DNA of 64,000 nucleotides from Rhodosporidiobolus odoratus (Eukaryota; Basidiomycota; Microbotryomycetes; Sporidiobolales; Sporidiobolaceae). Location of the stretch: the NCBI GenBank assembly GCA_034387635.1, contig JAOANU010000003.1, positions 1,240,001 to 1,304,000 of the forward strand, written 5' to 3'. This document shows positions 44,388-54,446 of this stretch, in pieces. The notes under the pieces were generated by a model. That model saw only the letters and a list, made by a program, of their open reading frames with translations, had not been told where the DNA came from and made no database searches. Position 1 is the stretch's first letter. Every line of letters starts with the position of its first letter. The position numbers were made by a program, and so were the translations under genes.

Positions 44388-44731
44388 GCCGTATGCTAGA
44401 CGGGGGTCGGAGAGCAACTCCGAACGAGCTAGGCGGAAAAGAAAAGAAAGAAGAAAGAGAAAAGAAAGACGAGGAGAGGTATCGCCGACAGCGCCAGCAA
44501 GTGAGCAAGAGAGGGAAAGTGGGAGTGTCACCAGGGCTAGGTCTAGAGCAACATGAGTGAGACGCATGGCCCAGCAAGATGTCTCCCGAGAGACGTCAAA
44601 GAAGGAAAAGGGAATAATGGGTGCGAGGATATTAGTCTGCGTATGACACGGTCAGGGGGACGATGAAGCTTCAAGCTGAGGCAAGAGCGACATACCTAGT
44701 TCCGCGTTTGGCAAGAAAGGCTGTATCGCCC
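44388..44731. other. Intergenic region upstream of Cys-tail protein B
   Basis: About 340 bases on the 5' side of Cys-tail gene B and 3' side of the coiled-coil gene. It has an A/G-rich stretch near 44430-44480 on the + strand. No further gene is supported. Confidence 0.4.
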
Positions 44732-45483
44732 TCAGCTCATCATGGAGTCCCCACCGCCGCTTCCTCCCCAGCTGCCTAGAACATCTACGAGATCGCTCAG
44801 CTCAGCTTCTTGACCCTTGTCGACCTCCTTCATGACCTGTAGTATAACTAGATGAGTATTGAGTAGAGTGGATGGGCAGGAATACCTCGAAGCGAGACAA
44901 ATCGCACCTTCCATTCCGACACAAACTCTTCCACACCAATCTGCTCACTCGTAAAGTCCGCCAGTACTTCCCTACATGGTACCCGTGCATCAGTCATACT
45001 GTAATAACCTTTCAGGGAAGGTACGCACCGTAGCCTAATAAGTTCATCCTGATACTGTGCGAAAAGTCCGGAAACATGGCTGAGAGCCTGCTTCGGATTC
45101 AACCCATGCTGCAGCGCCAATCCCGACTGCGCCAAGAAAAGGTCTGCGTTGTACAACAGCGAGTTGAGCTGTTCAACGACCGCCTCCATCTTGCTCAACT
45201 CGTCCCTCACTTCAGACAAGGCCTGCTCGACTGTTTCTTGCAACTTTGCCATACCCCGCTCCTTGATCCCGCCTTCGGGTCGGCTCCGAGTGACGGGTGT
45301 AGAGGGCAGCGCCAGCAAGTTTTGCAGCTGCGAGTGGGCAGAGGAGATGGTTTGGACGGGGTTGAGTGAGGAGGAGTGGTGCCCATTGAATGCTCGCGAG
45401 AGCTCGTCGGCGCGGTGGAGGAGCTGAGCGATGTCTGTGTTTGCGCTGGGCTGCGCTTGCGAACCAAACGTTGCGAATGACAT
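44732..45483 (-). CDS. Small helical/coiled-coil protein of unknown function
   Basis: Start at 45483 gives MSFATFGSQAQPSANTDIAQ, then LLHRADELSRAFNGHHSSSL. A helical region follows: GMAKLQETVEQALSEVRDEL and SKMEAVVEQLNSLLYNADLF, then LAQSGLALQHGLNPKQALSH and VSGLFAQYQDELIRLR. After an intron comes EVLADFTSEQIGVEEFVSEW, and a last exon adds VMKEVDKGQEAELSDLVDVL and the Gly/Ser-rich end GGGDSMMS with TGA at 44732-44734. Heptad-like spacing in the middle suggests a coiled coil and a subunit role in a complex. I do not recognise the family, and neighbours give no hint. Confidence 0.75.
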
Positions 45484-45860
45484 GAGCGGGAACAGCTGAG
45501 AGAATTACGAAGGAACAGCAGCCCGCGAGATCGCCAATCACAGCGACGGCAGCTGCAAGCCCGTGAGGCAGCCTGGGCGAGGCGAGATAGTACTGGATGG
45601 CTTTGGATGCGTGCAATGCGTCTACCGTGTAGAAGCGGAGCAGAGGAGAAAAGCCAACATCTCGAGGTGCCGAGCAAGGCTAGAATGGCAACAAGGTCCA
45701 GAACAAAAGAGCGGGTACAGAGTCATATCGTAAAACAAGATTCACGACTAAACGCAAAGGCAGACCAATAAAGGCCTCCTTTGCTCGGCTGCGCCATCCC
45801 TCTTATCTTTTCCCTTATCCTCAAGCCTCCCTTGACAAGAACGGGACGTAAAGAGAACGC
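45484..45860. other. Intergenic region between Snu13 and the coiled-coil gene
   Basis: About 375 bases holding the promoter of the minus-strand coiled-coil gene and the 3' untranslated region of SNU13. No exon or RNA gene recognised. Confidence 0.45.
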
Positions 45861-46568
45861 TTAGATGAGGAGACGCTCGATCTGGTTCTGCGAGGGGCCA
45901 AAAGGAGAGATTCAGCACTGGCACTGGAGCCAACGAGAAAAAGAGAACAAACCTTGATGGTGTCAATCTGGCTCCTGAGCTCGCGAGTCTCGTTGGTAGT
46001 GATCGAGGCAGCGATGACAGGGCGCGAGACACCGCAAGCACGGCCGAGGGCAATCTTGCTGGGGACAAAGACGTAAGGGACGTTCTTGTCCTCGCAGAGG
46101 AGGGGAAGGTGGAGGAGGATCTCGATGGGCTCCGTGTCGGCGGTCATGACAATGAACTCGCAGATGCCACGGTTGAGTGTCTACGGAGCGAGCCCGTCAG
46201 TCTCTGGTCAAGCATGCAGTAGGAAGAGATGCACACCTTGGTAGCTTCGTTAGCACCCTTCTTCAGCTGCCCACACGCGATTTCGCTTCTGATCAGCATA
46301 CAAGCGTTGGTCAGAAATTCCAAACAGCACAACGGACCTGCTTGTAGTGCGAAGCCTGCGTAACGAGCCCGAGTCAGCCTCTCAATCAAGCTCGGGAAAG
46401 GCAACAGCGGCGCACCTGCTGAACAAGGTCGAGAATCTGGTTGGTGAGAGCCGCATCGGCGAGGGGGAAAGCTTTGGGGTTGGTCTCAGCCTGTGTAAAG
46501 CAAGGAAAGAAGTGAGCGGGCTGAACATGTTGTGGTCCAGAGAAGGCGGAAGGAGCAGAACGCACCAT
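45861..46568 (-). CDS. SNU13: Snu13 (15.5K/NHP2L1), L7Ae-family RNA-binding protein
   Basis: Binds kink-turns in U4 snRNA and box C/D snoRNAs including U3, so it serves both splicing and rRNA modification/processing. The initiator ATG at 46566-46568 is followed at once by an intron (GTGCGT donor). The second exon reads [20 protein letters not shown] and DLVQQ. A short exon gives the [14 protein letters not shown]-contacting segment, then [40 protein letters not shown] and [20 protein letters not shown]. The end is NQIERLLI with TAA at 45861-45863. Identity to yeast Snu13 is very high across the whole length, so the call is firm. A single-codon first exon is notable. Confidence 0.97.
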
Positions 46569-46987
46569 TGTTGCTACTGTATGAGGATGTCTAGGTGGTG
46601 TGAATGTGCGAGCTCACGTAGAGATCACTGCTCGGGTGTGGGAATGGGGGAAGAGAAGGAAGCAAGGTGGGATGAAATGGGCGGCGGTCGACTTTTGACA
46701 TAACAGCCTTGCGGCTACTCCTAAAGCGATTGCACCCCTAGTAGTCCCCAAAGAACGGCACCCGGCGGCGTGCGCGCAAAGAGGTGCCATTGAAGCTGTT
46801 CAGACTTTTATTTTTGCTCCCTCTCTTTCTTTTCGACAGCCGTTGATCTTTCCGACTCGACAGACAGGGCGGCTCCGGATGCATCGAGGGATGCGTCTTA
46901 CATACAGATGTAGAGCGCAAGGAGAAAACAAATCGTCGTTCCCGCCATGCGGCGCAATACCACGCGAACGCTCTCCAGTCTTTGCCT
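46569..46987. other. Intergenic region upstream of SNU13
   Basis: About 420 bases that should carry the SNU13 promoter and 5' untranslated region. Open frames on both strands are short and unsupported. Confidence 0.45.
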
Positions 46988-47279
46988 TTATACCTCTCTG
47001 CGTGACAAAAGCGTAAGCGGCGCATACTTGTCAATGTGCGGCCGCTCATGCTCACGGCGCAGGATTCGAAGCTGTTCCCTCTTCTCCTGCCAGCGGAGCA
47101 TGGCGTCGAGAATCACGATATCAGCGCGGTGTTCGAGCATCGACATAGTAGATCCTTCGACCTCGAGGCGGACTTGCTCGAGATAGTTGCGAGTGAGACG
47201 GGCGACAGCGGTTCGAGAGGCGTTCAAGTTGACCATTTTGAGGGCCGACTGTGCCGTGGCGCGGTTAAAAGGGCGCATG
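46988..47279 (-). CDS. Possible small basic helical protein, unknown
   Basis: An uninterrupted minus-strand frame from a possible ATG at 47279 (MRPFNRATAQSALKMVNLNA) or 47237 (MVNLNASRTAVARLTRNYLE). It continues QVRLEVEGSTMSMLEHRADI, VILDAMLRWQEKREQLRILR and REHERPHIDKYAPLTLL, ending with the stop at 46988-46990. The sequence is strongly helical and charged, unlike the low-complexity shadow frames around it. It could be a small separate gene, or a 3' part of the upstream membrane-protein gene whose frame closes at 47322. I do not recognise a family. Confidence 0.4.
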
Positions 47280-47321
47280 AATGGGTGCGCGTGCCCGCAG
47301 ATCCCGGGGTGCGCGATCATG

Positions 47322-48371
47322 CTAAGCCAAGATGTGGAAAATATAGGTGATGTACACCATCCAGTACTGTAGGGAAGCATCGGCGCGGAAAGGGCGCGAG
47401 GAAAGAAGCAGGGAGGAGAAAGGGAGCAGGTACTTGATCACCATTCCGGCAATTTCGCGAAGAACTCCGCTTGGAGACCCGCCATTCGGGGCCAGAGCGC
47501 GACGGCGGGCGAGATGTTTATCGAGGAGGTGGGCGAGTTCTTCCACAATGACTAGTCGAGTGGCTGAAAATAGGCGAGTGGCCGGATCATCGTAGCTGCA
47601 GAAGAAGCATTCACCAAGTGCATGCTATAAGCACAGCACCACAAGGTCGTATAGTCGAGCTGAAGTGCAGCCAACCCTGGCTCAACAAGGTCTGTGAACC
47701 CGATGGTCTGCCAGAAGTCGCTGGAATCCGCAGCGTTGCCGAAAGCACCGTTGAGAGTGGCTTGGTCCCAGACTTCGACGCTGGAAGGTTCGTAGGCGAA
47801 GACAAGGCGACCGAGTTCGGCGGCTTCTCGCAGAGCCCTGTAAATATAGAACAACAGGGACACATCGTCTCCTTGTACATAATTGGGCCGAACGGCAGAA
47901 GGACGCATCTCTGATCGTCGATGGCCTGGCGCGACTTGCACCGGAGTAGCTCGAAATGGATGACTGTCCAGATACCGGTAACGAGGACTACCGACGAAAC
48001 CAGTACTGCGAATCTGTTTGCGGTGTAGACGGCGGAAGACAGGATCAGTACAACGTCAAGATCAGGTCAGCGCAGCAAGTTGCAGACACACCCCGAGCAG
48101 GGGAGGAGGGCCACGGCTGTCCGACGCACCTAGGTATGATAGGCGCTCTCAAAGGTGATGGGTGGTATCGCATTCGCGTTCAGGGTCGAAAGGAAAGCGT
48201 CGAGAAAGAGCTGCATGTCGAGGTGGCGAACGATGAAGGATAAGGGGAGAAAACTGTATGGTCGTGCGGCAGGAGCAGCAGGTCTTTGAGTCGGCGGATA
48301 ATAAGCGGCTTGTCGCGGGCTGTATGGTCTGTGGCGGGGGAGAGAAGTGCCAGAGAGATGGTAACTTCCAT
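47322..48371 (-). CDS. Multi-exon protein of unknown function, 5' structure unresolved
   Basis: Exons that splice in phase include YWFRRYSG, then ASRARPSTIRDASFCRSAQL, then ALREAAELGRLVFAYEPSSV and EVWDQATLNGAFGNAADSSD, then FTDLVEPGLAALQLDYTTL. An intron with GTGCTG donor and GCAG acceptor (about 47600-47650) joins this to CYDDPATRLFSATRLVIVEE and LAHLLDKHLARRRALAPNGG. A last exon gives YWMVYITYIFHILA with TAG at 47322-47324, a hydrophobic end that may be a membrane segment. The 5' side is unclear. A possible start is ATG at 48371 (MEVTISLALLSPATDHTARD); the frame that follows, LFLDAFLSTLNANAIPPITF, meets TAG at 48130-48132 directly before a good donor. An alternative frame past that point needs an extra intron. 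The family is not recognised. Confidence 0.5.
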
Positions 48372-48409
48372 GAACTGATGAAGCGATTCCCTTCTTGTCA
48401 CACCTAGCT

Positions 48410-49861
48410 ATGGCACAGAAGCGCTCACCTTCGCCCGAAGCTGACAAACACGACCCCAGCACCACCAAGCAACCGCGAGTGGACTTAGAAGCCGCTCCTC
48501 TTGTCGACCCTTCTTCCCCCACCGGATCCACCACAGTTCCAGCTCAGCCTCCTGCGCCGACGGACGAAGCCGAACAGAGCAGTGAAGGGACCGCTGCAGA
48601 GGCCAAGAAGCAGGAAGACAAGCAGGAAGGTCAGGACGAGGAGCGGCGTCCTGTCGAGGAGGATAAGGAGGACCAGGAAGAGGGAATCAAGGTCGCAGGC
48701 ATCGATTCCATCAGGATTAGCTACGAGAAGCATGTTCTGCAAGGCTTCCCCGACGCGCAAGATATCGTGTATCCTCACAAAGGCGAGCTGAACGATAAGC
48801 TCTTCCTCTGGTCCGTTTCCTCTTTTTCCTTTGTTCATGAGTGCCCTGACCACGCCAGATTCTTCCTCCTGTCAGGAGAGGCGATATTACCGTACGTCTA
48901 GGCCCCGCTTGCTTCGCCGTACGATCAACGGGCTGACCTCAGCTGATTCGCAGCTTCTCGCCGTTGACTGCATAGTGAACGCCGCAAACAAGTCTCTCCT
49001 CGGTGGTGGAGGCGGTACGTCTTGGTATTCCTTCACTTGACTTTTCTGTTGCTGAACGATCATCGTATTAGTCGACGGTGCCATTCACCGCGCGGCCGGA
49101 TCTGCCCTCTACCACGAGTGCAAAACTCTGGATGGCGCCGAAACAGGCGAGACCAAGCTGACCGGTGGACACCGCCTTCCCTCCAAGCATATCGCTCACA
49201 CTGTAGGGCCTATCTACCATCGTGGGAAGAAGGCTGAATGTGAGGAGAAGTTGAGGAGTTGCTACCGGGGCACGCTCCAGCTGTGTGTGCAGAACGGGCT
49301 CAGGACAGTTGCTTTCTCGGGGATCAGTACGGGCGTGTACGTGCCTTCCCCGCTCGGAGCTTGCTTGGGGAGGAGTTGTATACACTGACTCTTGATGTCC
49401 TTCAGCTACGGCTACCCGCTCGACGATGCTGCCTCCGTGGCTTGCGACGAAGTGCGCAAATTCCTCGAGGGCTCTGACGGCGACAAGGTATGTGGTACCG
49501 TCTGCAATCTTCCGGCGTCGAGTTCGGCGCCACCTGCCCGTGCCATGCTGACTTTTTCTCTCTGTCTCGATTTCCAGATTGATGCCGTCATCTTCACCGT
49601 CTTCCGCCAAATCGACGTCAATCCCTGTGAGCTGCTACATTTCCCTCAGCTCACGCATCGTCGTTGCCGGTTTTGACCTGTTTGCGCGCAGACCTCGACA
49701 ACCTTCCCGCTTACTTCCCTCCTCCGCCTTCGTCCGAACAGTCCGACCCTGCTGCAGAGGCCGATTCAGCAGCCCCGGCGACGGCAGAGAAGGCTGTGGA
49801 GACCGGTGCTGAGAAGACGCAGGTTAGCGAGAAGGCTGCTGCGAGTGAAGCGGAAAAATGA
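48410..49861 (+). CDS. MacroD-type macrodomain protein
   Basis: Probable ADP-ribose-binding hydrolase that acts on O-acetyl-ADP-ribose or mono-ADP-ribosylated Asp/Glu. ATG at 48410: MAQKRSPSPEADKHD, followed by an acidic, Lys/Glu-rich region of about 90 residues. The macrodomain is spread over exons: RGDIT then LLAVDCIVNAANKSLLGGGG (NAAN motif), VDGAIHRAAGSALYHECKTL, ETGETKLTGGHRLPSKHIAH then TVGPIYHRGKKAECEEKLRS, GLRTVAFSGISTGVYGYPLD and DAVIFTVFRQIDV. An Ala/Glu-rich tail ends AAASEAEK with TGA at 49859-49861. NAAN, the glycine loop and ISTGVYGYP are the ligand-binding segments of the MacroD class. The gene is divergent from the unresolved minus-strand gene over about 40-170 bases. Confidence 0.92.
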
Positions 49862-50100
49862 AGTCGAGGAGGGTGGGGTAAAAGTGAGGTTAGGTTGGTC
49901 CAGGCAGGGCGTCGGGCTTAACGAAGACTGTACAAGGATACCCTACTTTGCAGTGCAGTGCTTACCTTTGGTCTTGTCGCTGAGAGCGAGTGTGAAGCAA
50001 ATGTATAGCAAAAGTAGTCTGGTCAGGCAGGATTAGGAAAGGCCGACATGGACGCGAGTGCGCGTCTGCTCTGACATCGCTAAACTCCCACATCGCTACC

Positions 50101-52204
50101 ATGGCTGAAGCAAGTGGCTCTACATCGCAATATAGCCCAGAGAAAGTACAGGCATTAGCAGCATTCCGTAACGTGAGTTGTAGCCTACTCTCCCTCATCC
50201 TCATCGCTTCGACTGACCCCCACCCGGCTTGTTCCCCTCGACTTATGCAGAAACTGAAGGAACACGAAGACCTGAATGCCAATCTCAAGACACGTATGTC
50301 GGCTCCCTCTCGTCCCCACGTATTGCTCAGACGGCGGTGACCCAGATGACGCTGATCCACTTTCGCCCCTTCCGCAGGTGCGACAGCTTCTTCCGCCCCC
50401 GCAAGCCGCCCGAACTGACCTTTGGGTTGCTCTCGTACAGTCCGCCTTTCTCTGAGGGATCTCGAACGCGACTTCGACAAGTCGGAGGACGATATCAAGG
50501 CGTTGCAGTCGGTCGGTCAGATTGTTGGCGAGGTGCTCAAGCAGCTGGACGACGAGCGATGTCCGTACTTCCTTGTCGCGCGCTTTGCTGGAATCCGCTG
50601 ACTGGGCACACCCGCAGTCATCGTCAAGGCTTCTTCCGGACCTCGATATGTCGTTGGATGCAGGAGTGCCGTACCGAAGGACAAGCTGAAGAACGGAGTG
50701 CGCGTATCACTGGACATGACAACGCTTACCATCATGCGGTACGGCTCTGAATTTCCACTCGTTGCATGAGAATTTGGCTGAATTTCCTCTTCCTGCAGCA
50801 TTCTTCCTCGCGAGGTCGACCCGCTGGTGTACAACATGACGACGGAAGACCCGGGAAGTGCGAGCTTCGCGGGCGTTGGTGGACTGGGAGATCAAATTAG
50901 GGAGTTGCGAGAAGTGCGCCTAGACCTTGCATCCGTACCGTCCTTCGCCCAGAGCTGACTTTGCCTGTCTGACCTACAGGTCATCGAACTGCCGCTTATG
51001 AACCCTGAGCTGTTCATGCGTGTCGGTATCAAGCCTCCAAAGGGTATGGTCCAAGTCTTGCTTCGGCCCTGTGACGCAGACTTTCGACTCATCAGCTTGG
51101 CGCAGGTGTACTCCTTTACGGCCCACCCGGAACCGGCAAAACCCTCCTCGCCCGTGCCGTCGCCGCCACCCTCTCTACCAACTTTCTCAAAGTCGTCGCA
51201 TCCGCCATCGTGGACAAATACATTGGCGAGTCCGCCCGTGTTATTCGCGAAATGTTCGGATACGCGAAGGAGCACGAGCCATGCATCATCTTTATGGATG
51301 AGATTGATGCAATTGGCGGAAGGAGGTTCAGTGAGGGGACGAGTGCGGATCGTGAGATTCAGCGGACGTTGATGGAGTTACTGAATCAGCTGGACGGATT
51401 CGATTATTTGGGCAAGACCAAAGTTATCTTTGCGACCAACAGGGTTTGTAGTTCCCTTACTTTTAAAACCGACTTCGGTTCACTGACTCGCCTTTCGCAC
51501 TTTGCCCGTACTCTTGCTCGACCGCATTTGCCTCTACCCCTCAACTCGTGCTGCGACCTCTCCTTTATCATGCGACCTCTATAGCCTGATACGCTCGACC
51601 CCGCTCTCATGCGTCCTGGCCGTATCGACCGCAAGATTGAGATCCCGCTCCCGAACGAAGTCGCCCGGATGGACATCCTCAAGATTCACGCTGCACCGAT
51701 CAAGAAGGCCGGCGAGATTGACTACGAGGCGGTCGTCAAGCTGACCGAAAGCTTCAACGGTGCGGATTTGAGAAATGTGTGCACCGAGGCGGGGATGTTT
51801 GCGATCCGGTGAGTTTGTTTTACCTCCCTCTCTTCGCCCAAGCTTGTTTCGGTGCTTTCTACACACGGTATCCTCACTCCCCTGAGGTCTTTAGTTGAAG
51901 TATCGAGGTGCGGCAACGAGCAGCTCAAGGCTAGCTGCTGCACCTCTGGCAGCGCCGTTCCCGCCGGATTTGCTGACCTTCCCGTCTTCCTTTGGGTTTG
52001 CTTGGTGCAGTGACGAGCGCGATTACTGCGAGCAAGAGGACTTTATCAAGGCCGCACGCAAAGTCGCTGAGTCTAAGAAGCATGGTACGTCCCTCTTGAC
52101 GCCTTGTGAAAATGCAGACAAGGGATCTTTTCCAGACTCAATTGCTGACCCTACCTTTCTTCCTCTCACCTACAGAGACTGTACTCGAGTACGATAATGT
52201 GTAG
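50101..52204 (+). CDS. RPT4: 26S proteasome regulatory ATPase Rpt4
   Basis: AAA ATPase of the 19S base that unfolds substrates for the proteasome. ATG at 50101 opens [21 protein letters not shown] coiled coil follows ([14 protein letters not shown] then [20 protein letters not shown]), then [20 protein letters not shown] and [20 protein letters not shown] in the OB domain. The ATPase domain reads [40 protein letters not shown] (Walker A), [15 protein letters not shown] (Walker B), [17 protein letters not shown] and [20 protein letters not shown]. The end is [20 protein letters not shown] then [11 protein letters not shown] at 52202-52204. The order and the N-terminal half match Rpt4 better than other Rpt subunits. 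The last two coding exons and the 205-nt intron between them recur at 53.77-54.20 kb. Confidence 0.95.
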
Positions 52205-52285
52205 TGGTATGCTTGACACGTGCAAAGAAGCCTTCAGCAATCTTCAACTTGCTTTCCGAGATTAAGAAGGTCATGGCAATTGGCT
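51764..52285 (+). repeat. Duplicated segment, copy 1 (3' end of RPT4)
   Basis: Holds the end of the penultimate-coding exon ([12 protein letters not shown]), its 205-nt intron, the DERDYC exon, the last intron, the terminal exon and some 3' flank. The same order recurs about 2,000 bases downstream with only scattered substitutions. Confidence 0.9.
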
Positions 52286-53765
52286 TGTTTTGTCTGCACC
52301 TGTTCTGCACAGCTATATTCCATCTATGTTGCGCCAGCTACTCAGAGTCGCTATATCCCCCAGGTTGGAGGCAGTATGGTTGTTGCAACACGAGCAAGAT
52401 ACGGGAAACACCATGAAGAAAACAGCCCTGTATACAGTCATGGTTCACTGAGTGTACCTGTGCACCCGCCAATGACAAGAAGAGTGCACACACCTAAGCA
52501 GGGGTGAGACAGCCCGGGGACCAGTGACAACACTGTACTTCTGCTTCACAACGGTCACTCTTAGGGGTTCACAGTACTTTTTCGCCTCATTTGAGTGGCC
52601 AGTGCAAACAAGTGGTGCCTCGCACGTCAGGTCCGGTTGCAGCATCGATCACCTGCCACTCCCATCTTTCCCCGCCAAGTATACCTGCCACAAGAACTTG
52701 CGAACTGTGCCAGACACCAGCAAGCTGAGGAGGTCAGGTGTCGGAAGCGGCACAAATACTGCTTATGTGGCTTAGACATTGTCTTGCCACAAGGTCTATG
52801 ATAGTCCTAAAAGCCATGGTGAAGTAGACTGGGGTCAGGCTTGGCTCGCAATCTCGCTACGGAATGAGTGTCAGGCGGAACTGCCCTCAACATGGCGTAG
52901 TACCTTGCCTATTGTGTACGCTTTCTCGGCCCCTGACTCCTCATACTCACTCCGCCTTGGCCTACCTGCAACACAATTGGAAGTCCGACCGGCCACCATA
53001 AGTGGCTAAAGGAGGGCAGTTTTCCTGTGCAAGGGGATACTGGTCTTTTTTGCTCTGCAGTGGAGTCATTCGATTGCTCTTCTGCCACACACTTGCGGAA
53101 TGTCCCGCCTGTACTCTGCTTTGCCAGAACCTTGACTGTACTCGTGATCAGCACAGACTGTCTGCTGCACTGATTGCAGGTTACTATTGTGCAGCACACC
53201 TTGGTGAGGCGTCCGTGCGGCGGTGTAGCGTACCCTCAGGTCAACCTTTCCCGCTTAAGCACGTTGCTGTTTCTACAATGTTTACTCTGATGTACGCAGA
53301 CGATCTGGACCCCTTGAGGATATCCAGCAGTGACTGTCAGTCAAGATGGAATCAGAGTCTTCTGAGAAGGTCATGCTCAACTCCGTTCTGCCGCTCCTCC
53401 GGCTGCCACAGTGACCCTTCCCTCAGCTTCGCACGTGTGGTGAGAGATTAGGCAGCTACGCAAGGTCGCGTAGCATGTGATCTCGGTCCAGGCAGGCTGG
53501 TCAGTCTAGGACGGTCCAGGATGATGTCCAATGGTATCGTTGTCTCAGATGGCCTGTTACACAGGCTTAACTTATCTCGTCTACTGTGATGCGCTAGTCC
53601 AGAGCCCACAACCATGCGAGCAACCGGACAAGGACAGGAACACAGGGGGAAACACATGGCAATAAGCCAGTATTCCAAAGTAAGCTTCGTACCCTTTAAG
53701 CACGAGAGCGCAATGCAAAGCGAGGTGGACAAGGAAACTGCCTGTCAAGGATGTTGTGGTGCCGT
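52286..53765. other. Unidentified segment between the two RPT4 3'-end copies
   Basis: About 1.5 kb lying between direct repeats. Its base composition looks less GC-rich than neighbouring genes, and codon-like structure is weak. Open frames are short on both strands (the longest about 150 codons at 53002-53451 +, Cys/Ser-rich). I found no reverse transcriptase, integrase, transposase or telomere-type motif and no terminal inverted repeats. It may be an inserted or decayed sequence. Confidence 0.5.
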
Positions 53766-54275
53766 GGATCTGAGGAATGTGTGCACCGAGGCGGGGATAT
53801 TTGCGATTCGGTGAGTCTGTTTGACGTTCCTCTCTTCGCAAGCTTGTTTCGGTGCTTTCTACACACGGTATCCTCACTCCCCTGAGGTCTTTAGCTGAAG
53901 TATCGAGGTGCGGCAAAGAGCAGCTCAAGGCTAGCTGCTGCACCTCTGGCAGCGCCGTTCCCGCCGGATTTGCTGACCTTCCCGTCTTCCTTTGGGTTTG
54001 CTTGGTGCAGTGACGAGCGCGATTACTGCGAGCAAGAGGACTTTATCAAGGCCGCACGCAAAGTCGCTGAGTCTAAGAAGCATGGTACGTCCCTCTTGAC
54101 GCCTTGTGAAAATGCAGACAAGGGATCTTTTCCAGACTCAATTGCTGACCCTACCTTTCTTCCTCTCACCTACAGAGACTGTACTCGAGTACGATAATGT
54201 GTAGTGCATGCTTGACACGTGCAAAGAACTTTTCAGCAGTCTCCAACTTGGTTCCGCCGAGATTGAGAAGGCCAT
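53766..54275 (+). pseudogene. Duplicated segment, copy 2 (RPT4 3'-end fragment)
   Basis: Carries NVCTEAGIFAIR, a near-identical intron, [20 protein letters not shown], the last intron and TVLEYDNV with TAG at 54202-54204. It lacks the promoter, start and all ATPase core exons, so it cannot make an active Rpt4 alone. Differences from copy 1 are clustered near its 5' end and beyond the stop, while 53885-54200 is almost unchanged, which suggests recent duplication or gene conversion. The upstream junction around 53700-53770 reads EVDKETACQGCCGAVDLR in frame, so a hybrid transcript cannot be excluded. Confidence 0.85.
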
Positions 54276-54446
54276 GACCGTGGTCGTTCCTTTCCCCTAG
54301 GCCTGCTCTCAGTATGCACCGACGCCGTCACCTGCGTGTCAGAGTGTAGTGCGTCCCTGAGAGGACGGCAGTGGGGTCACAGCAGGCCGAGGTGGCGAGA
54401 GTGACCAATGAGGCAGCATAGCGCAATCGATCGTAGCAGGATGACC

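Noticed and set aside
51764..54275. Direct repeats considered as LTRs of a retroelement
   Set aside because: The repeat is the 3' end of RPT4 with its introns; there is no TG...CA terminus, primer-binding site or polymerase between the copies.
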